Assembly (NCBI GenBank): GCA_964613745.1
Contig: CAZTJA010000002.1
Location: 56,587-120,586 of the forward strand
DNA: 64,000 bases
Reading direction: 5' to 3'
Source: CAZTJA01 sp964613745
GTDB lineage: Bacteria > Desulfobacterota > Desulfomonilia > Desulfomonilales > Desulfomonilaceae
Position numbers and translations under genes: made by a program. Shown one piece after another: positions 6,151 to 14,742 of the stretch (positions are counted from its first letter, which is position 1; every line of letters begins with the position of its first letter). The notes under the pieces are model-generated. The model searched no databases, was not told the DNA's origin, and was given only the letters and a program-made list of their open reading frames with translations.

Positions 6151-8070
6151 ATGAGGAGATTGCCTTTATTCCTGCTACTTGCCTTCTCTCTGCTCAGTTG
6201 CGGCACACTGATCGGCATGGATATTCAGTCGGCTTGGGCGGCTGAACCGTCGGATGCAATTGCCGCTACACAACAACTTGAATCGTCAAAAACAATTATT
6301 CAGGATCGAAGGCCCATAAGCATCATTCTGTTTCTCATAATCGTGGGGGTCACCTTATTTCTGGTGTTTACCGCTTCACGGAGGACGAAAACTTCCGCCG
6401 ATTTTTACGTAGCTCATAGCCGAATTACAGGTACTCAAAATGGCTGGGCACTTGCCGGAGACTACATGTCTGCGGCTTCTTTCTTGGGTATTGCCGGCCT
6501 CATTTCTTTATACGGTTATGACGGTTTCATGTATTCCGTCGGCTGGCTTGTAGCCTACATGACGCTCTTGTTGATTTTGGCCGAACCCTGCCGTAATGCC
6601 GGCCGATATACAATGGGAGACATACTGGCCTTCAGATCTTTTCCCATCCCAGTTAGATCCATGGCTGCGCTTTCCTCGGTCACGGTTTCGATTTTTTATC
6701 TGATCGCGCAAATGGTCGGTGCCGGTAAGCTCATGGAATTGCTCTTCGGCGTTCCATATGAATATGCAATTTTCGGCGTCGGCGCTTTAATGATCATTTA
6801 TGTTGTCTTCGGCGGCATGCTTGCAACGACATGGGTTCAGATTATTAAAGCCGGTCTGATAATGATAGCCGCCGTCATCCTAAGTATATTGGTGGCTGCA
6901 AAGGCCGGTTTTAACCCGGTTACTTTTTTTGCGGATATTGCATCGAACGACCAGATCCGTGAGTGGGTAAGAGTATCTATTTTGAAGCACCCGGTCCTCG
7001 TTGAAGGGTACGACTATGGACAAAGATTCTTGGAACCGGGTTTGTTCCTCAAAAATCCACTTGATCAAATTTCTTTAGGCATGGCCCTTGTACTAGGCAC
7101 TGCAGGCATGCCGCACATTATTATGCGATTTTTCACGGTCCCAAACGCTAAAGAAGCCAGAAAGTCCGTCATAGTGGCCATGTTTATCATCGGCAGCTTT
7201 TACATTTTGACAACGTTTCTCGGGTTCGGGTCTGCAATCCACCTCGGTCCGCAAGCCATTTATAAGGCGGATGCAGGTGGAAATATGGCAAGTATCCTAC
7301 TTGCGCAATTTCTGGGTGATCAGATTGCGAATACGGTAGGAGATTTTTTTCTGGCATTCCTCAGCGCGGTTGCATTCGCCACTATACTAGCGGTTGTATC
7401 GGGATTATTGCTGGCTGCTTCGGCCGCAATAGCTCATGACATCTATGTGAAGCTCCTTACGAAAGGTAAAGCCTCCCAGAGTAGGCAGATTGCTGCAGGA
7501 CGAATCACGTCATTATTGGTCGGCTTGATTGCAATTTTTGTGGGTATAGCGGCGGAAGGACAAAACGTGGCCCAGTTAGTGGCGCTCGCCTTCGCTGTAG
7601 CGGCTTCCGGAAACCTTCCGGTCATAATTCTGTCTCTTTTCTGGCGGCAGTTCAATACTGCGGGAATTGTCGCAGGCCTCTTAATAGGGACGATTTCCGC
7701 TGTGGTTCTGGTTCTCGTTTCTCCGAATATGATCTATCCAAAAATGATTGCGTCCGATTCATTGAAGATCGTGACCGCATTGGAAACTCGGCAAGCCCAG
7801 GGAATTCAGTTGACTCCCGCGGAAATTTCTCTCGTCAACAAATCTAAAGCTGATTACCAACGCAATAAAGACGGTTTATCCATAGTAGGACTGGAAAGAC
7901 CCATTTTTCCCTTGAAGAATCCAGGAATCGTGTCAATTCCGCTAGGCTTCATGGCTGCCATATTGGTAGCGTTCGCTTTTCCCAGCCGAACCGAAGAAGA
8001 AATGTTTAACGAACTTCTAGTTAGGCAACAAACGGGTTTTCGTATCTCGGATATCATCGAAGAACGCTGA
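6151..8070 (+). CDS. actP: Cation:acetate/monocarboxylate symporter, ActP-like
   Basis: A 639-residue sodium:solute symporter-family (SSS) membrane protein. It has an N-terminal signal-like segment ending near AWAAEP, then about 13 membrane helices. TKTSADFYVAHSRITG with NGWALAGDYMSAASFLG is typical of ActP, as are YGYDGFMYSVGW and the GMPHIIMRFFTVPNAKEARKS stretch. The ATG is preceded by GGAGGAGG. A hydrophilic insertion occurs around residues 525-590, and the protein is longer than E. coli ActP (about 550). The next gene is another carboxylate-type transporter 63 nt away. Acetate or a similar short acid is the likely substrate; the acetyl-CoA synthetase-like gene at 43481 would be a fitting partner. 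ActP against other SSS monocarboxylate carriers cannot be decided from sequence alone. Confidence 0.85.
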   Translation: MRRLPLFLLLAFSLLSCGTLIGMDIQSAWAAEPSDAIAATQQLESSKTIIQDRRPISIILFLIIVGVTLFLVFTASRRTKTSADFYVAHSRITGTQNGWALAGDYMSAASFLGIAGLISLYGYDGFMYSVGWLVAYMTLLLILAEPCRNAGRYTMGDILAFRSFPIPVRSMAALSSVTVSIFYLIAQMVGAGKLMELLFGVPYEYAIFGVGALMIIYVVFGGMLATTWVQIIKAGLIMIAAVILSILVAAKAGFNPVTFFADIASNDQIREWVRVSILKHPVLVEGYDYGQRFLEPGLFLKNPLDQISLGMALVLGTAGMPHIIMRFFTVPNAKEARKSVIVAMFIIGSFYILTTFLGFGSAIHLGPQAIYKADAGGNMASILLAQFLGDQIANTVGDFFLAFLSAVAFATILAVVSGLLLAASAAIAHDIYVKLLTKGKASQSRQIAAGRITSLLVGLIAIFVGIAAEGQNVAQLVALAFAVAASGNLPVIILSLFWRQFNTAGIVAGLLIGTISAVVLVLVSPNMIYPKMIASDSLKIVTALETRQAQGIQLTPAEISLVNKSKADYQRNKDGLSIVGLERPIFPLKNPGIVSIPLGFMAAILVAFAFPSRTEEEMFNELLVRQQTGFRISDIIEER

Positions 8071-8133
8071 GTTTCGGAATCCGTTAGCTTGACCCTCAGG
8101 GATTTGGGGAGACTGGCCCCTAGAGGAGCAACC

Positions 8134-9450
8134 ATGTCGGCGACATATGAACGAGAACCGGCACAGGCTTGGATCGTAACCATCGCGGGTGCCGCCTGCA
8201 ACCTCTGTTTGGGAATTCTTTATGCATGGAGCGTATGGAAAAAGGCTTTGGTGGATAAGACCAAAGCCGATTTGGGCGAAGTAATGACGGGAATTAACGC
8301 GGGCTGGCCGTATCTGACGGATTCCCAAGGGACGTTTGCCTATTTTGTCTGTGGGTTGTTCTTTGCCTTCTTCATGATACCTGGAGGCAGAATTCAGGAC
8401 AAGTATGGTCCCAAAGTCGGGGCCACAATCGGTGGATTGTTTCTCGCAGCAGGCTGCATCGTATCCGGTCTCATGAAAAGCTACCTGGGCCTGATGATTG
8501 GTTTCGGCATTCTCGGCGGTATCGGTATGGGTATAGGATACGCGGCCCCAACCCCAGCGGCTCTGAAATGGTTTGGACCTCATCGTAGAGGATTAATTGC
8601 CGGGATAGTTGTCGCAGGGTATGGAGCAGCGGCAATTTACATAGCTCCTGTCGGGCAATACCTCATTGACAATTACGGGATCTCCGCAAGTTTTATTGGA
8701 TTAGGCATAGCTTTCGCCATTGTAGTGGTTTTGGCGGGTCAGTTGCTGAAAGTTCCGCCGCCGGACTATGTGCCTGCACCTCCGAAACCAAAGGTCACCA
8801 AGGGTTCCGAAACCAAAAGTCAACCGGTTCAACCTCCATCGGACTGGCTTCCGCCTGAAATGATGTCAAAATGGCAGTACTATGCTCTCGTTTTGATGTT
8901 TATTGGTAGTGCGCAATCGGGTTTGCTTGTAATCGCAAATGCAGCTCCCATTTTGGCAAAAACAGCGGGTAAACTGGAATTTTTTGCGAAAAACGCCTGG
9001 ATTATTGCAGCATTCGGCGGAGCCATCAACGCCATGGGACGTGTGGGCACCGGCATGTACTCAGATAAAATAGGCAGAAGATGGGCATATGCTTTGAACG
9101 GCATAATTTCCGCCGTCTGCCTGATTGCGGCACCCTATGTAATAAGGATGGAAAACGTCACACTCCTATTCCTTGCAGTAGGAATTGCTTATTGGCAGTA
9201 TGGGGGAGGTTTGGCACTGATGCCGGCATTCACGGCAGATTTTTTCGGTTCAAAAAATCTCGGTGCAAACTACGGGTTTGTTTTCATAGGTTGGGGTTTG
9301 GGATTCTTGATGCCGCTCATAGCGGGATACATTAAGGATTATACAGGATCATACGATCTTTCTTTTTACATTTCCGCCGCTCTCTTGATTTCTGCTACGC
9401 TAATGTGTGCAATAATAAGGAGACCGAGTAAAACGCCAATTGCAGTCTGA
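8134..9450 (+). CDS. MFS antiporter of the oxalate:formate (OFA) family
   Basis: A 438-residue major facilitator with 12 predicted helices. The N-terminal AGAACNLCLGILYAWSVW signature, the FFMIPGGRIQDKYGPK loop and GRVGTGMYSDKIGRRWAY in the middle loop mark the OFA subgroup. I chose ATG 8134 (GAGGAG at 6-nt spacing) over an upstream in-frame start at 8089 that would overlap the leader. It lies 63 nt after the ActP-like gene and 4 nt before a TVP38 gene, so the three probably form an operon. OFA members exchange oxalate/formate or other small anions; the real substrate here is unknown. Confidence 0.85.
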   Translation: MSATYEREPAQAWIVTIAGAACNLCLGILYAWSVWKKALVDKTKADLGEVMTGINAGWPYLTDSQGTFAYFVCGLFFAFFMIPGGRIQDKYGPKVGATIGGLFLAAGCIVSGLMKSYLGLMIGFGILGGIGMGIGYAAPTPAALKWFGPHRRGLIAGIVVAGYGAAAIYIAPVGQYLIDNYGISASFIGLGIAFAIVVVLAGQLLKVPPPDYVPAPPKPKVTKGSETKSQPVQPPSDWLPPEMMSKWQYYALVLMFIGSAQSGLLVIANAAPILAKTAGKLEFFAKNAWIIAAFGGAINAMGRVGTGMYSDKIGRRWAYALNGIISAVCLIAAPYVIRMENVTLLFLAVGIAYWQYGGGLALMPAFTADFFGSKNLGANYGFVFIGWGLGFLMPLIAGYIKDYTGSYDLSFYISAALLISATLMCAIIRRPSKTPIAV

Positions 9451-9454
9451 CAAT

Positions 9455-10189
9455 ATGAGCCGCATTGATCAACCGATAGCGGAAATTAAGCCGAATCCCA
9501 AAAGCAAGACAGTTCCACTCATAATCTTTGTGGTGGTCGCATGCTGCCTGGTTGCGACCATCTTCTTCTTACCGGTTAAATCTTACGTAATCGAAGCACT
9601 TGAATGGATTGCCGGGTTGGGTTACTGGGGACCATTTGCGGTCATAATTTTTTACATTGTCGCTTGTGTGTTTTTCCTACCTGGATCCGTTATCACGTTG
9701 GGTGCGGGTTTTATCTTCGGGCTGCACCTCGGCTTCATCACGGCTTGGTCCGGGGCCTGTCTGGGAGCATGCACGGCGTTTTTGGTCTCCAGAACTTTCG
9801 GTAGGGATTGGGTTCAATCCAAAATTGTAGGATCTCCCAAATTTTCTGCCGTCAATAGAGCTGTTGCAGGAGAAGGCTTCAAAGTCGTTCTCCTTCTGAG
9901 ACTGAGTCCCGTTGTTCCCTTCAATTTTCTCAATTACGCCTTGGGGCTGACAGGAGTTCCGTTTTGGAAATATGCCCTAGCCTCTGCACTGGGCATGATT
10001 CCCGGAGGCCTCATGTATGTATACTTTGGATCCGCGGCTCGGTCTTTGACGGACATCGCAGCCGGAAACATCCAATCCGGATCTCTCGGGCAATTATTCT
10101 TTTGGATCGGGCTGTTTGCAACAATACTGGTGACGGTTCTGATTACTCGAGCAGCGAAAAAGCAATTAGAAAAAACGGCACAGACTTAA
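9455..10189 (+). CDS. TVP38/TMEM64 family membrane protein
   Basis: A 244-residue integral membrane protein with about six helices. FFLPGSVITLGAGFIFGLHLG is the conserved VTT motif and LLLRLSPVVPFNFLNYALGLT is the second hallmark (RLSPVxPFxxxNYxxGLT). ATG 9455 lies 4 nt after the stop of the OFA transporter. A TTG at 9440 would overlap and has no better Shine-Dalgarno sequence. Compared with the homologue at 1760-2512, this copy keeps the canonical motifs better. Translational coupling with the transporter genes is likely, but a functional link is not shown. Confidence 0.85.
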   Translation: MSRIDQPIAEIKPNPKSKTVPLIIFVVVACCLVATIFFLPVKSYVIEALEWIAGLGYWGPFAVIIFYIVACVFFLPGSVITLGAGFIFGLHLGFITAWSGACLGACTAFLVSRTFGRDWVQSKIVGSPKFSAVNRAVAGEGFKVVLLLRLSPVVPFNFLNYALGLTGVPFWKYALASALGMIPGGLMYVYFGSAARSLTDIAAGNIQSGSLGQLFFWIGLFATILVTVLITRAAKKQLEKTAQT

Positions 10190-10378
10190 CCGCGAGTATG
10201 CTGTTTGCGTGTTCTTGGTATCATATTCGAGAATCAGCTTTATTTACTTACAAACCCTCTGTAAAATAGATACCATGTTTCGGATTTCGATGTTTTGAAT
10301 TGATCTCAAACGACGGCTCTACGAATTCCACATTTAAGTTCTGGATTCAGTTAATCTTTATCTGATTGAGAGGAAACA

Positions 10379-10714
10379 ATGAGACATCTCCTGATGGTCT
10401 GGATTATTAATACCATAGCAATCTTGATCACAGCGTACTTGATTCCCGGAATCAAACTGGCCGGGTTTGTAGAAGCAGTCTTCGCGGCGGCAATCTTGGG
10501 AATACTAAACGCACTGATAAAGCCGATTCTAATCTTTCTCACGTTTCCGATAACTTTGATTACATTGGGATTATTCCTGTTCGTGATCAATGCTGTTATT
10601 TTCTATGTCGTGGGTCTGTTATCCCCGGGATTTAAGGTAGAATCTTTCTGGTCGGCACTTCTGGCATCAATTGTTGTAAGTATTGTCTCATTTTTGACCA
10701 ATGCTTTAATTTAG
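10379..10714 (+). CDS. Phage holin superfamily IV / YvlD-like membrane protein
   Basis: A 111-residue protein with four membrane helices: residues about 5-25, 30-50, 55-75 and 88-110. The pattern MRHLLMVWIINTIAILITAYLI, LNALIKPILIFLTFPITLITLGLF and FVINAVIFYVVG is the standard signature of the PF04020 family. GAGAGG sits 6 nt before the ATG. Despite the name these are usually chromosomal housekeeping membrane proteins, and nothing nearby is phage-like. It stands alone between the transporter operon and the beta-propeller gene. Confidence 0.85.
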   Translation: MRHLLMVWIINTIAILITAYLIPGIKLAGFVEAVFAAAILGILNALIKPILIFLTFPITLITLGLFLFVINAVIFYVVGLLSPGFKVESFWSALLASIVVSIVSFLTNALI

Positions 10715-10782
10715 CTCGTTTATTCTTTCATTACCAAGGCCGGCAACCTGCTTATTAGCTCTTTCAAAGAGTAAGGCATTAC

Positions 10783-11754
10783 ATGATCAAGAAAACCGTA
10801 AATGCGCAGGAAGTTCTTGATGCTCTTCACGAGGGATTGAGTGATGCCGATCTGATGCGGAGATTCGAATTATCAACCAAAGGTCTTCAGAGCTTATTTC
10901 AGAAGCTTACGACCTTGAATATTATAAGCAAAAAGGATCTTGAAAACAGGAACTATCCCGGCGAGAGGACGATTGACATAGAGTTATTCCGATGTCCTGC
11001 CTGTAATATGCCCCAATTCTCGAAATTTGAGACTTGTCCGCAATGTGGAGTAATCCTCTCAAAGTTCAAGAAATCCTCCGACGCCGGCCGCGATCAAGTG
11101 TCTCCTCGATCGTTAAGGTCCCACAAACCCCTGAACTACTCTAGTTGGCTGGAGCAGCCCCAGAGTAACATTCCCCCTGAGATCAGTTTTAGTTTACTCG
11201 AACAATCCTCTCAGAAGACGAAGCCGACATCGGGGGACAGATCCCAAATCTTGCCCGGCAGAAAAAAATGGGAATTTAAGGCAAACGACCGGATCGTTGC
11301 GAATGTGTTGATGGATGTTGGACGTGTTTACGCGCCAAGTTGGGATGGAAATCTGTATTGTCTGGATGCTGAATCCGGGAACACGATTTGGCAATTTTCA
11401 GGCGACTCGCCTATCAACGTGGAACCTGTTTTGCACAATCAGTCGTTATTGTTCGGCACTCTAGGAGGCATGTTTTACTCACTTGATGCCAACGACGGTT
11501 CGGAACTATGGAGATTTCCCGGGCCTTCGGCAATTTACGCGAAAGCTGTTGTTCACCATGAATGCGTTTACTTCAGCACGTTAAACGGTAAACTCTTTTG
11601 TTTAGATGTGAAAAATGGTGAGGAACAAGCTTCCTATGATGTTGGAAGTTCGCTCAAAACAGCCCCTATAATCTGGGGGGATAAGATGTATATAGGAACT
11701 TTCGAGGGCTTTTTGTACTGCATTGAAGGGGCCCATCAGGTAAGTAAAAGTTAA
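10783..11754 (+). CDS. HTH/zinc-ribbon protein with PQQ-type beta-propeller repeats
   Basis: A 323-residue protein without a signal peptide, so probably cytoplasmic. Residues 1-55 look like a small helix-turn-helix (AQEVLDALHEGLSDADLMRRF). Residues about 70-92 form a zinc ribbon (CPAC...CPQC). A linker rich in Ser/Pro/Gln follows. Residues 160-318 hold four PQQ-like propeller strands, each with a Y/F-x-x-T/W-x-G-x-L/F-Y-C/S-L/I-D core (SWDGNLYCLDAESGNTIW, GTLGGMFYSLDANDGSELW). Only half a propeller is present, so it may dimerise. It ends 1 nt before the HD-GYP regulator, suggesting a shared signalling role. I know no named family with this exact order. Confidence 0.7.
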   Translation: MIKKTVNAQEVLDALHEGLSDADLMRRFELSTKGLQSLFQKLTTLNIISKKDLENRNYPGERTIDIELFRCPACNMPQFSKFETCPQCGVILSKFKKSSDAGRDQVSPRSLRSHKPLNYSSWLEQPQSNIPPEISFSLLEQSSQKTKPTSGDRSQILPGRKKWEFKANDRIVANVLMDVGRVYAPSWDGNLYCLDAESGNTIWQFSGDSPINVEPVLHNQSLLFGTLGGMFYSLDANDGSELWRFPGPSAIYAKAVVHHECVYFSTLNGKLFCLDVKNGEEQASYDVGSSLKTAPIIWGDKMYIGTFEGFLYCIEGAHQVSKS

Positions 11755-11755
11755 A

Positions 11756-12790
11756 ATGTCTGAGAATTTTCACAAAATCCTTGTTGTGGATGATGAGCCA
11801 TACATAAGTGAACTTCTTTCCAGATGGCTAACTGTCGAAGGTTACTCCTGCATGACTGCTAACAGCGGCGAAAAAGCGCTGGAAAAAATAAAAACAGAAC
11901 CATTTGATCTGGTGATTTCCGACATTATGATGCCCGGCATGTCCGGCATTGAATTGTTGACAACAATCAGAACTTCTCACCCGGATCTCGCAGTGATTAT
12001 GGTGACTGCAGTCGATGATCGCAAAACGGCGATAATGACCTTGGAAATAGGCGCATATGGGTACGTTATAAAACCATTTGACCGAAATGAGATTCTCATC
12101 AATGTAGTCAACGCACTGGAACGACGAAGACTTGCTCTATTCAGCAAGGAATATGAAGCTGATCTGGAACAAAAGATTTCTGCCGCTACTCGCGAGATCA
12201 AACTAAGGGAAGAAGAAATTGTTCTGCGGCTCATGTCGGCCACGAGCACTAGGCATGATGAAACCGGAACTCATATTAGGCGAATCGGTTTGTTTGCCGC
12301 TGAACTCGCTAAAGCTCTAAATTGGTCTGCAGACTCCATTCATGCAATCCGGCTTGCTGCTCCAATGCATGATATCGGAAAGATCGGCATACCTGATACG
12401 ATTCTCTTGAAACCGGGAAGTCTGACCGTCGATGAATTTGAGGTCATGAAGACCCATACTCTCATTGGTTCAAGTATATTGGACAATTCCGGGATACCAT
12501 TGCTGGAAACCGCCCGAGAGATAGCTCTTTTTCATCATGAACGCTGGGATGGAACAGGATATCCTGAAGGTCTAGCGGGGACGAATATACCTGCGGCCGC
12601 GAGGATAACAGGGCTGGTGGATTTTTATGATGCTCTCCGTAGTGATCGCTGCTATAGACCGGCTTTTTCCGAAGAAGAAACCATTTCCATCATGACCATA
12701 GCGGCTGATCAATTTGAACCACTTATGTTTGACAAATTTTTGGAATTGCTGCCGGTATTTCGCAAAATCAGATCTGAATTGGGCGAATAG
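11756..12790 (+). CDS. Response regulator with HD-GYP (c-di-GMP phosphodiesterase) output
   Basis: A 344-residue protein. Residues 1-125 are a receiver domain: VVDDEP acidic pocket, DLVISDIMMPG with the phospho-acceptor Asp, the Thr in VTAVDD, and the Lys in IKPFD. A coiled-coil linker spans about 125-155. Residues 160-340 are an HD-GYP domain with the catalytic HD in MHDIGKIGIPD, then HHERWDGTGYPEGL and DFYDALRSDRCYR. All metal-binding and GYP residues are intact, so hydrolysis of cyclic di-GMP is expected. It follows the HTH/propeller gene by 1 nt. No cognate kinase is adjacent. Confidence 0.9.
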   Translation: MSENFHKILVVDDEPYISELLSRWLTVEGYSCMTANSGEKALEKIKTEPFDLVISDIMMPGMSGIELLTTIRTSHPDLAVIMVTAVDDRKTAIMTLEIGAYGYVIKPFDRNEILINVVNALERRRLALFSKEYEADLEQKISAATREIKLREEEIVLRLMSATSTRHDETGTHIRRIGLFAAELAKALNWSADSIHAIRLAAPMHDIGKIGIPDTILLKPGSLTVDEFEVMKTHTLIGSSILDNSGIPLLETAREIALFHHERWDGTGYPEGLAGTNIPAAARITGLVDFYDALRSDRCYRPAFSEEETISIMTIAADQFEPLMFDKFLELLPVFRKIRSELGE

Positions 12791-12856
12791 ATCAACCCTT
12801 TCGGGCTTTTTATCTTGAAATAAAAATTAGAATGTCGATATGAACTACCTCTCTTT

Positions 12857-13981
12857 TCAGGAATTGTAAAAACTGATGATTGAATTTACCACGTGTTGTT
12901 TCTGCTCCATCGTCAACTCGGGAAATATCGGTAAAGCCAATACTTCTGACGCAACCCGTTCTGAAATAGGGAAATCTCCCGTCTTCCAATTTGAGGAGTT
13001 TACGCATTCCTGAAGATGCATGGGCACAGGGTAGTAAATTTCCGTCGAAATCCCGTTCTTACTCAAGAAGTCCCTCAATTGATCCCGCTTTTTTGCTCTT
13101 ATCACATATTGATTGAAGACATGACGTTCCCTGACAATCTTGGGCGCAATGACCAACCCTCCGGAAATGCCTGAATTTTCAAGGCTGCTGGTGTAAAACT
13201 CAGCGTTTTGCCGACGCATATTTGTCCATTGATCAAGATATTTGAGCTTGACCGACAGCACAGCGGCCTGCAACGCATCCAGCCTGAAATTTCCGCCGAG
13301 AAGTTTATGGTAATACTTCGGTTCGGCCCCATGGTTTCTGAGTATTTTGATCCTGTCAGCCAATTCCGGATTATTAGTGGTCACCAGACCGCCATCCCCG
13401 AAAGCTCCAAGATTTTTTGAAGGAAAAAAGGAAAAGCAACCGTAATCCCCCATGCTTCCGGCCCTCTGGCCCATATATTCGGTGCCAATTGCCTGAGCGG
13501 CATCTTCGATCACGACCAGATTGTTCGCTTGTGCAAAGTCCATTATCGGCTTCATATCGGCTGATTGACCGAACAAGTGAATCGGTATTATAGCCTTTGT
13601 TTTCTTGGTTAAAGCCTTATCCAAACCTGCCGGATCCATGTTGAACGTAACGGGATCAACATCCACAAAAGCTACTGAAGCCCCCACTCGTATTACCGAA
13701 CCGATTGTAGCGAAAAAGGTAAATGGTGTGGTGATGACTTCATCTCCCGGACCTATGCCACTTGACATGAGGCTGACCAGTAAAGCATCAGACCCCGATG
13801 AAACGCCGACAGCGAACTTGCTGTTACAGTAATCCGCAATTTCGCGTTCGAGTTGCTCGACTTCTCTGCCGAGAATAAAAATCTGCGATTCGAGAACTTG
13901 TTCAATGGCCTGCTTGATTTCGTCTCTTATTTGCGAATATTGTATTTTCAAATCCAGCAGGGGCACAATTGTTTGTGACAT
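12857..13981 (-). CDS. DegT/DnrJ/EryC1/StrS PLP-dependent sugar aminotransferase
   Basis: A 374-residue type I fold aminotransferase. Start ATG 13981 has GAGG upstream; a longer frame to 14107 adds 42 non-homologous residues. Motifs are GVSSGSDALLVSL (cofactor phosphate binding), TPFTFFATIGSVIRVGA, VIEDAAQAIG (Asp/Gln contacting the PLP ring) and SFFPSKNLGAFGDGG with the internal-aldimine Lys. The family transfers an amino group from Glu to a nucleotide-linked ketosugar for O-antigen or other glycan synthesis. There are no sugar-nucleotide genes nearby, so the substrate is open. It is convergent with the HD-GYP gene. Confidence 0.9.
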   Translation of the reverse strand: MSQTIVPLLDLKIQYSQIRDEIKQAIEQVLESQIFILGREVEQLEREIADYCNSKFAVGVSSGSDALLVSLMSSGIGPGDEVITTPFTFFATIGSVIRVGASVAFVDVDPVTFNMDPAGLDKALTKKTKAIIPIHLFGQSADMKPIMDFAQANNLVVIEDAAQAIGTEYMGQRAGSMGDYGCFSFFPSKNLGAFGDGGLVTTNNPELADRIKILRNHGAEPKYYHKLLGGNFRLDALQAAVLSVKLKYLDQWTNMRRQNAEFYTSSLENSGISGGLVIAPKIVRERHVFNQYVIRAKKRDQLRDFLSKNGISTEIYYPVPMHLQECVNSSNWKTGDFPISERVASEVLALPIFPELTMEQKQHVVNSIISFYNS

Positions 13982-14132
13982 GAGGTCCTCGGAGTGGGTG
14001 ATTTGATCGGTCGGCAATATATATGCGACTATTTGTATTGTCCAGTACGTACGGTTACATGGATCCGATTCGTTGTCCAAAGGTGATTTGGCTTCGTATT
14101 GATCCACGATGGGTATTATCTGAGAGGATTAT

Positions 14133-14621
14133 ATGGAAGCAAAAAAAGTTTCTGAGAGTAGAATGGTAATGGCTGCACAAATGAATCCTGAAGACGCCAA
14201 TCCGGCAGGGAATGTGCACGGCGGCGTCATAATGAAGTTGATCGACACTGCGGCAGGAGTCTGCGCTATTCGACATGCGAGAAAGATATCCGTTACGGCA
14301 TCAATTGATCGATTGGATTTTCATTTCCCGGTGTACGTTGGAGATCTTGTTATTTTGAAAGCCTCGGTCAACATGGTCGGGAGAAGTTCGATGGAAGTCG
14401 GAGTCAGGGTCGAAGCTGAAAACATATTGACCGGTGAGGTTCGTCATACCGCCTCTGCTTATCTAACATTCGTTGCAATGGGCGGCGATGGAAAACCAGC
14501 CCAAGTTCCTCCTCTCATATATGAGACGGATGAGGACAGACGTCGATCCTGCGAAGCGGAGATGAGACGCAAATCAAGACTTGCCCAGCGAGAACAGGAA
14601 CGACAGAATTGCCGAAGATGA
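14133..14621 (+). CDS. Acyl-CoA thioesterase (YciA/BFIT hotdog family)
   Basis: A 162-residue single hotdog-fold enzyme hydrolysing acyl-CoA. The core MNPEDANPAGNVHGGVIMKLIDTAAG has the catalytic Asp in NxxGNVHGGxxMKxxDxAAG. RLDFHFPVYVGDLVILKA and SMEVGVRVEAENILTGEV complete the fold. The last 40 residues are charged and rich in Arg and Glu (RRRSCEAEMRRKSRLAQREQ), a tail common in this subgroup. The gene is divergent from the DegT gene, with about 150 bp between, and convergent with the alcohol dehydrogenase behind a hairpin. Confidence 0.9.
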   Translation: MEAKKVSESRMVMAAQMNPEDANPAGNVHGGVIMKLIDTAAGVCAIRHARKISVTASIDRLDFHFPVYVGDLVILKASVNMVGRSSMEVGVRVEAENILTGEVRHTASAYLTFVAMGGDGKPAQVPPLIYETDEDRRRSCEAEMRRKSRLAQREQERQNCRR

Positions 14622-14661
14622 TTTAAAAGGCAGGTGTCTAAAATTCATTCAGTTGGAATAT

Positions 14662-14695
14662 GGATCGGGATGAGAACAAAATTCTCTCCCGATCC
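14662..14695. terminator. Bidirectional hairpin between convergent genes
   Basis: GGATCGGGA (14662-14670) pairs perfectly with TCCCGATCC (14687-14695), with extra GAGA/TCTC pairing inside. It lies between the thioesterase (+) and the alcohol dehydrogenase (-). Neither strand has a strong U tract, so it may act as a weak terminator or mRNA-end stabiliser. Confidence 0.6.
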
Positions 14696-14742
14696 TCGTT
14701 GAAGTAAGAAACGTCGATTAATTCTCGATATGTGTTTTGGTC

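Noticed and set aside
10379..10714. Prophage remnant, from the holin-IV name of the product
   Set aside because: This family is widespread in chromosomes and no other phage gene is nearby.
12790..12830. CCC-TTTC-GGG followed by T5 as a terminator of the HD-GYP gene
   Set aside because: The stem is only three base pairs, too weak to call.
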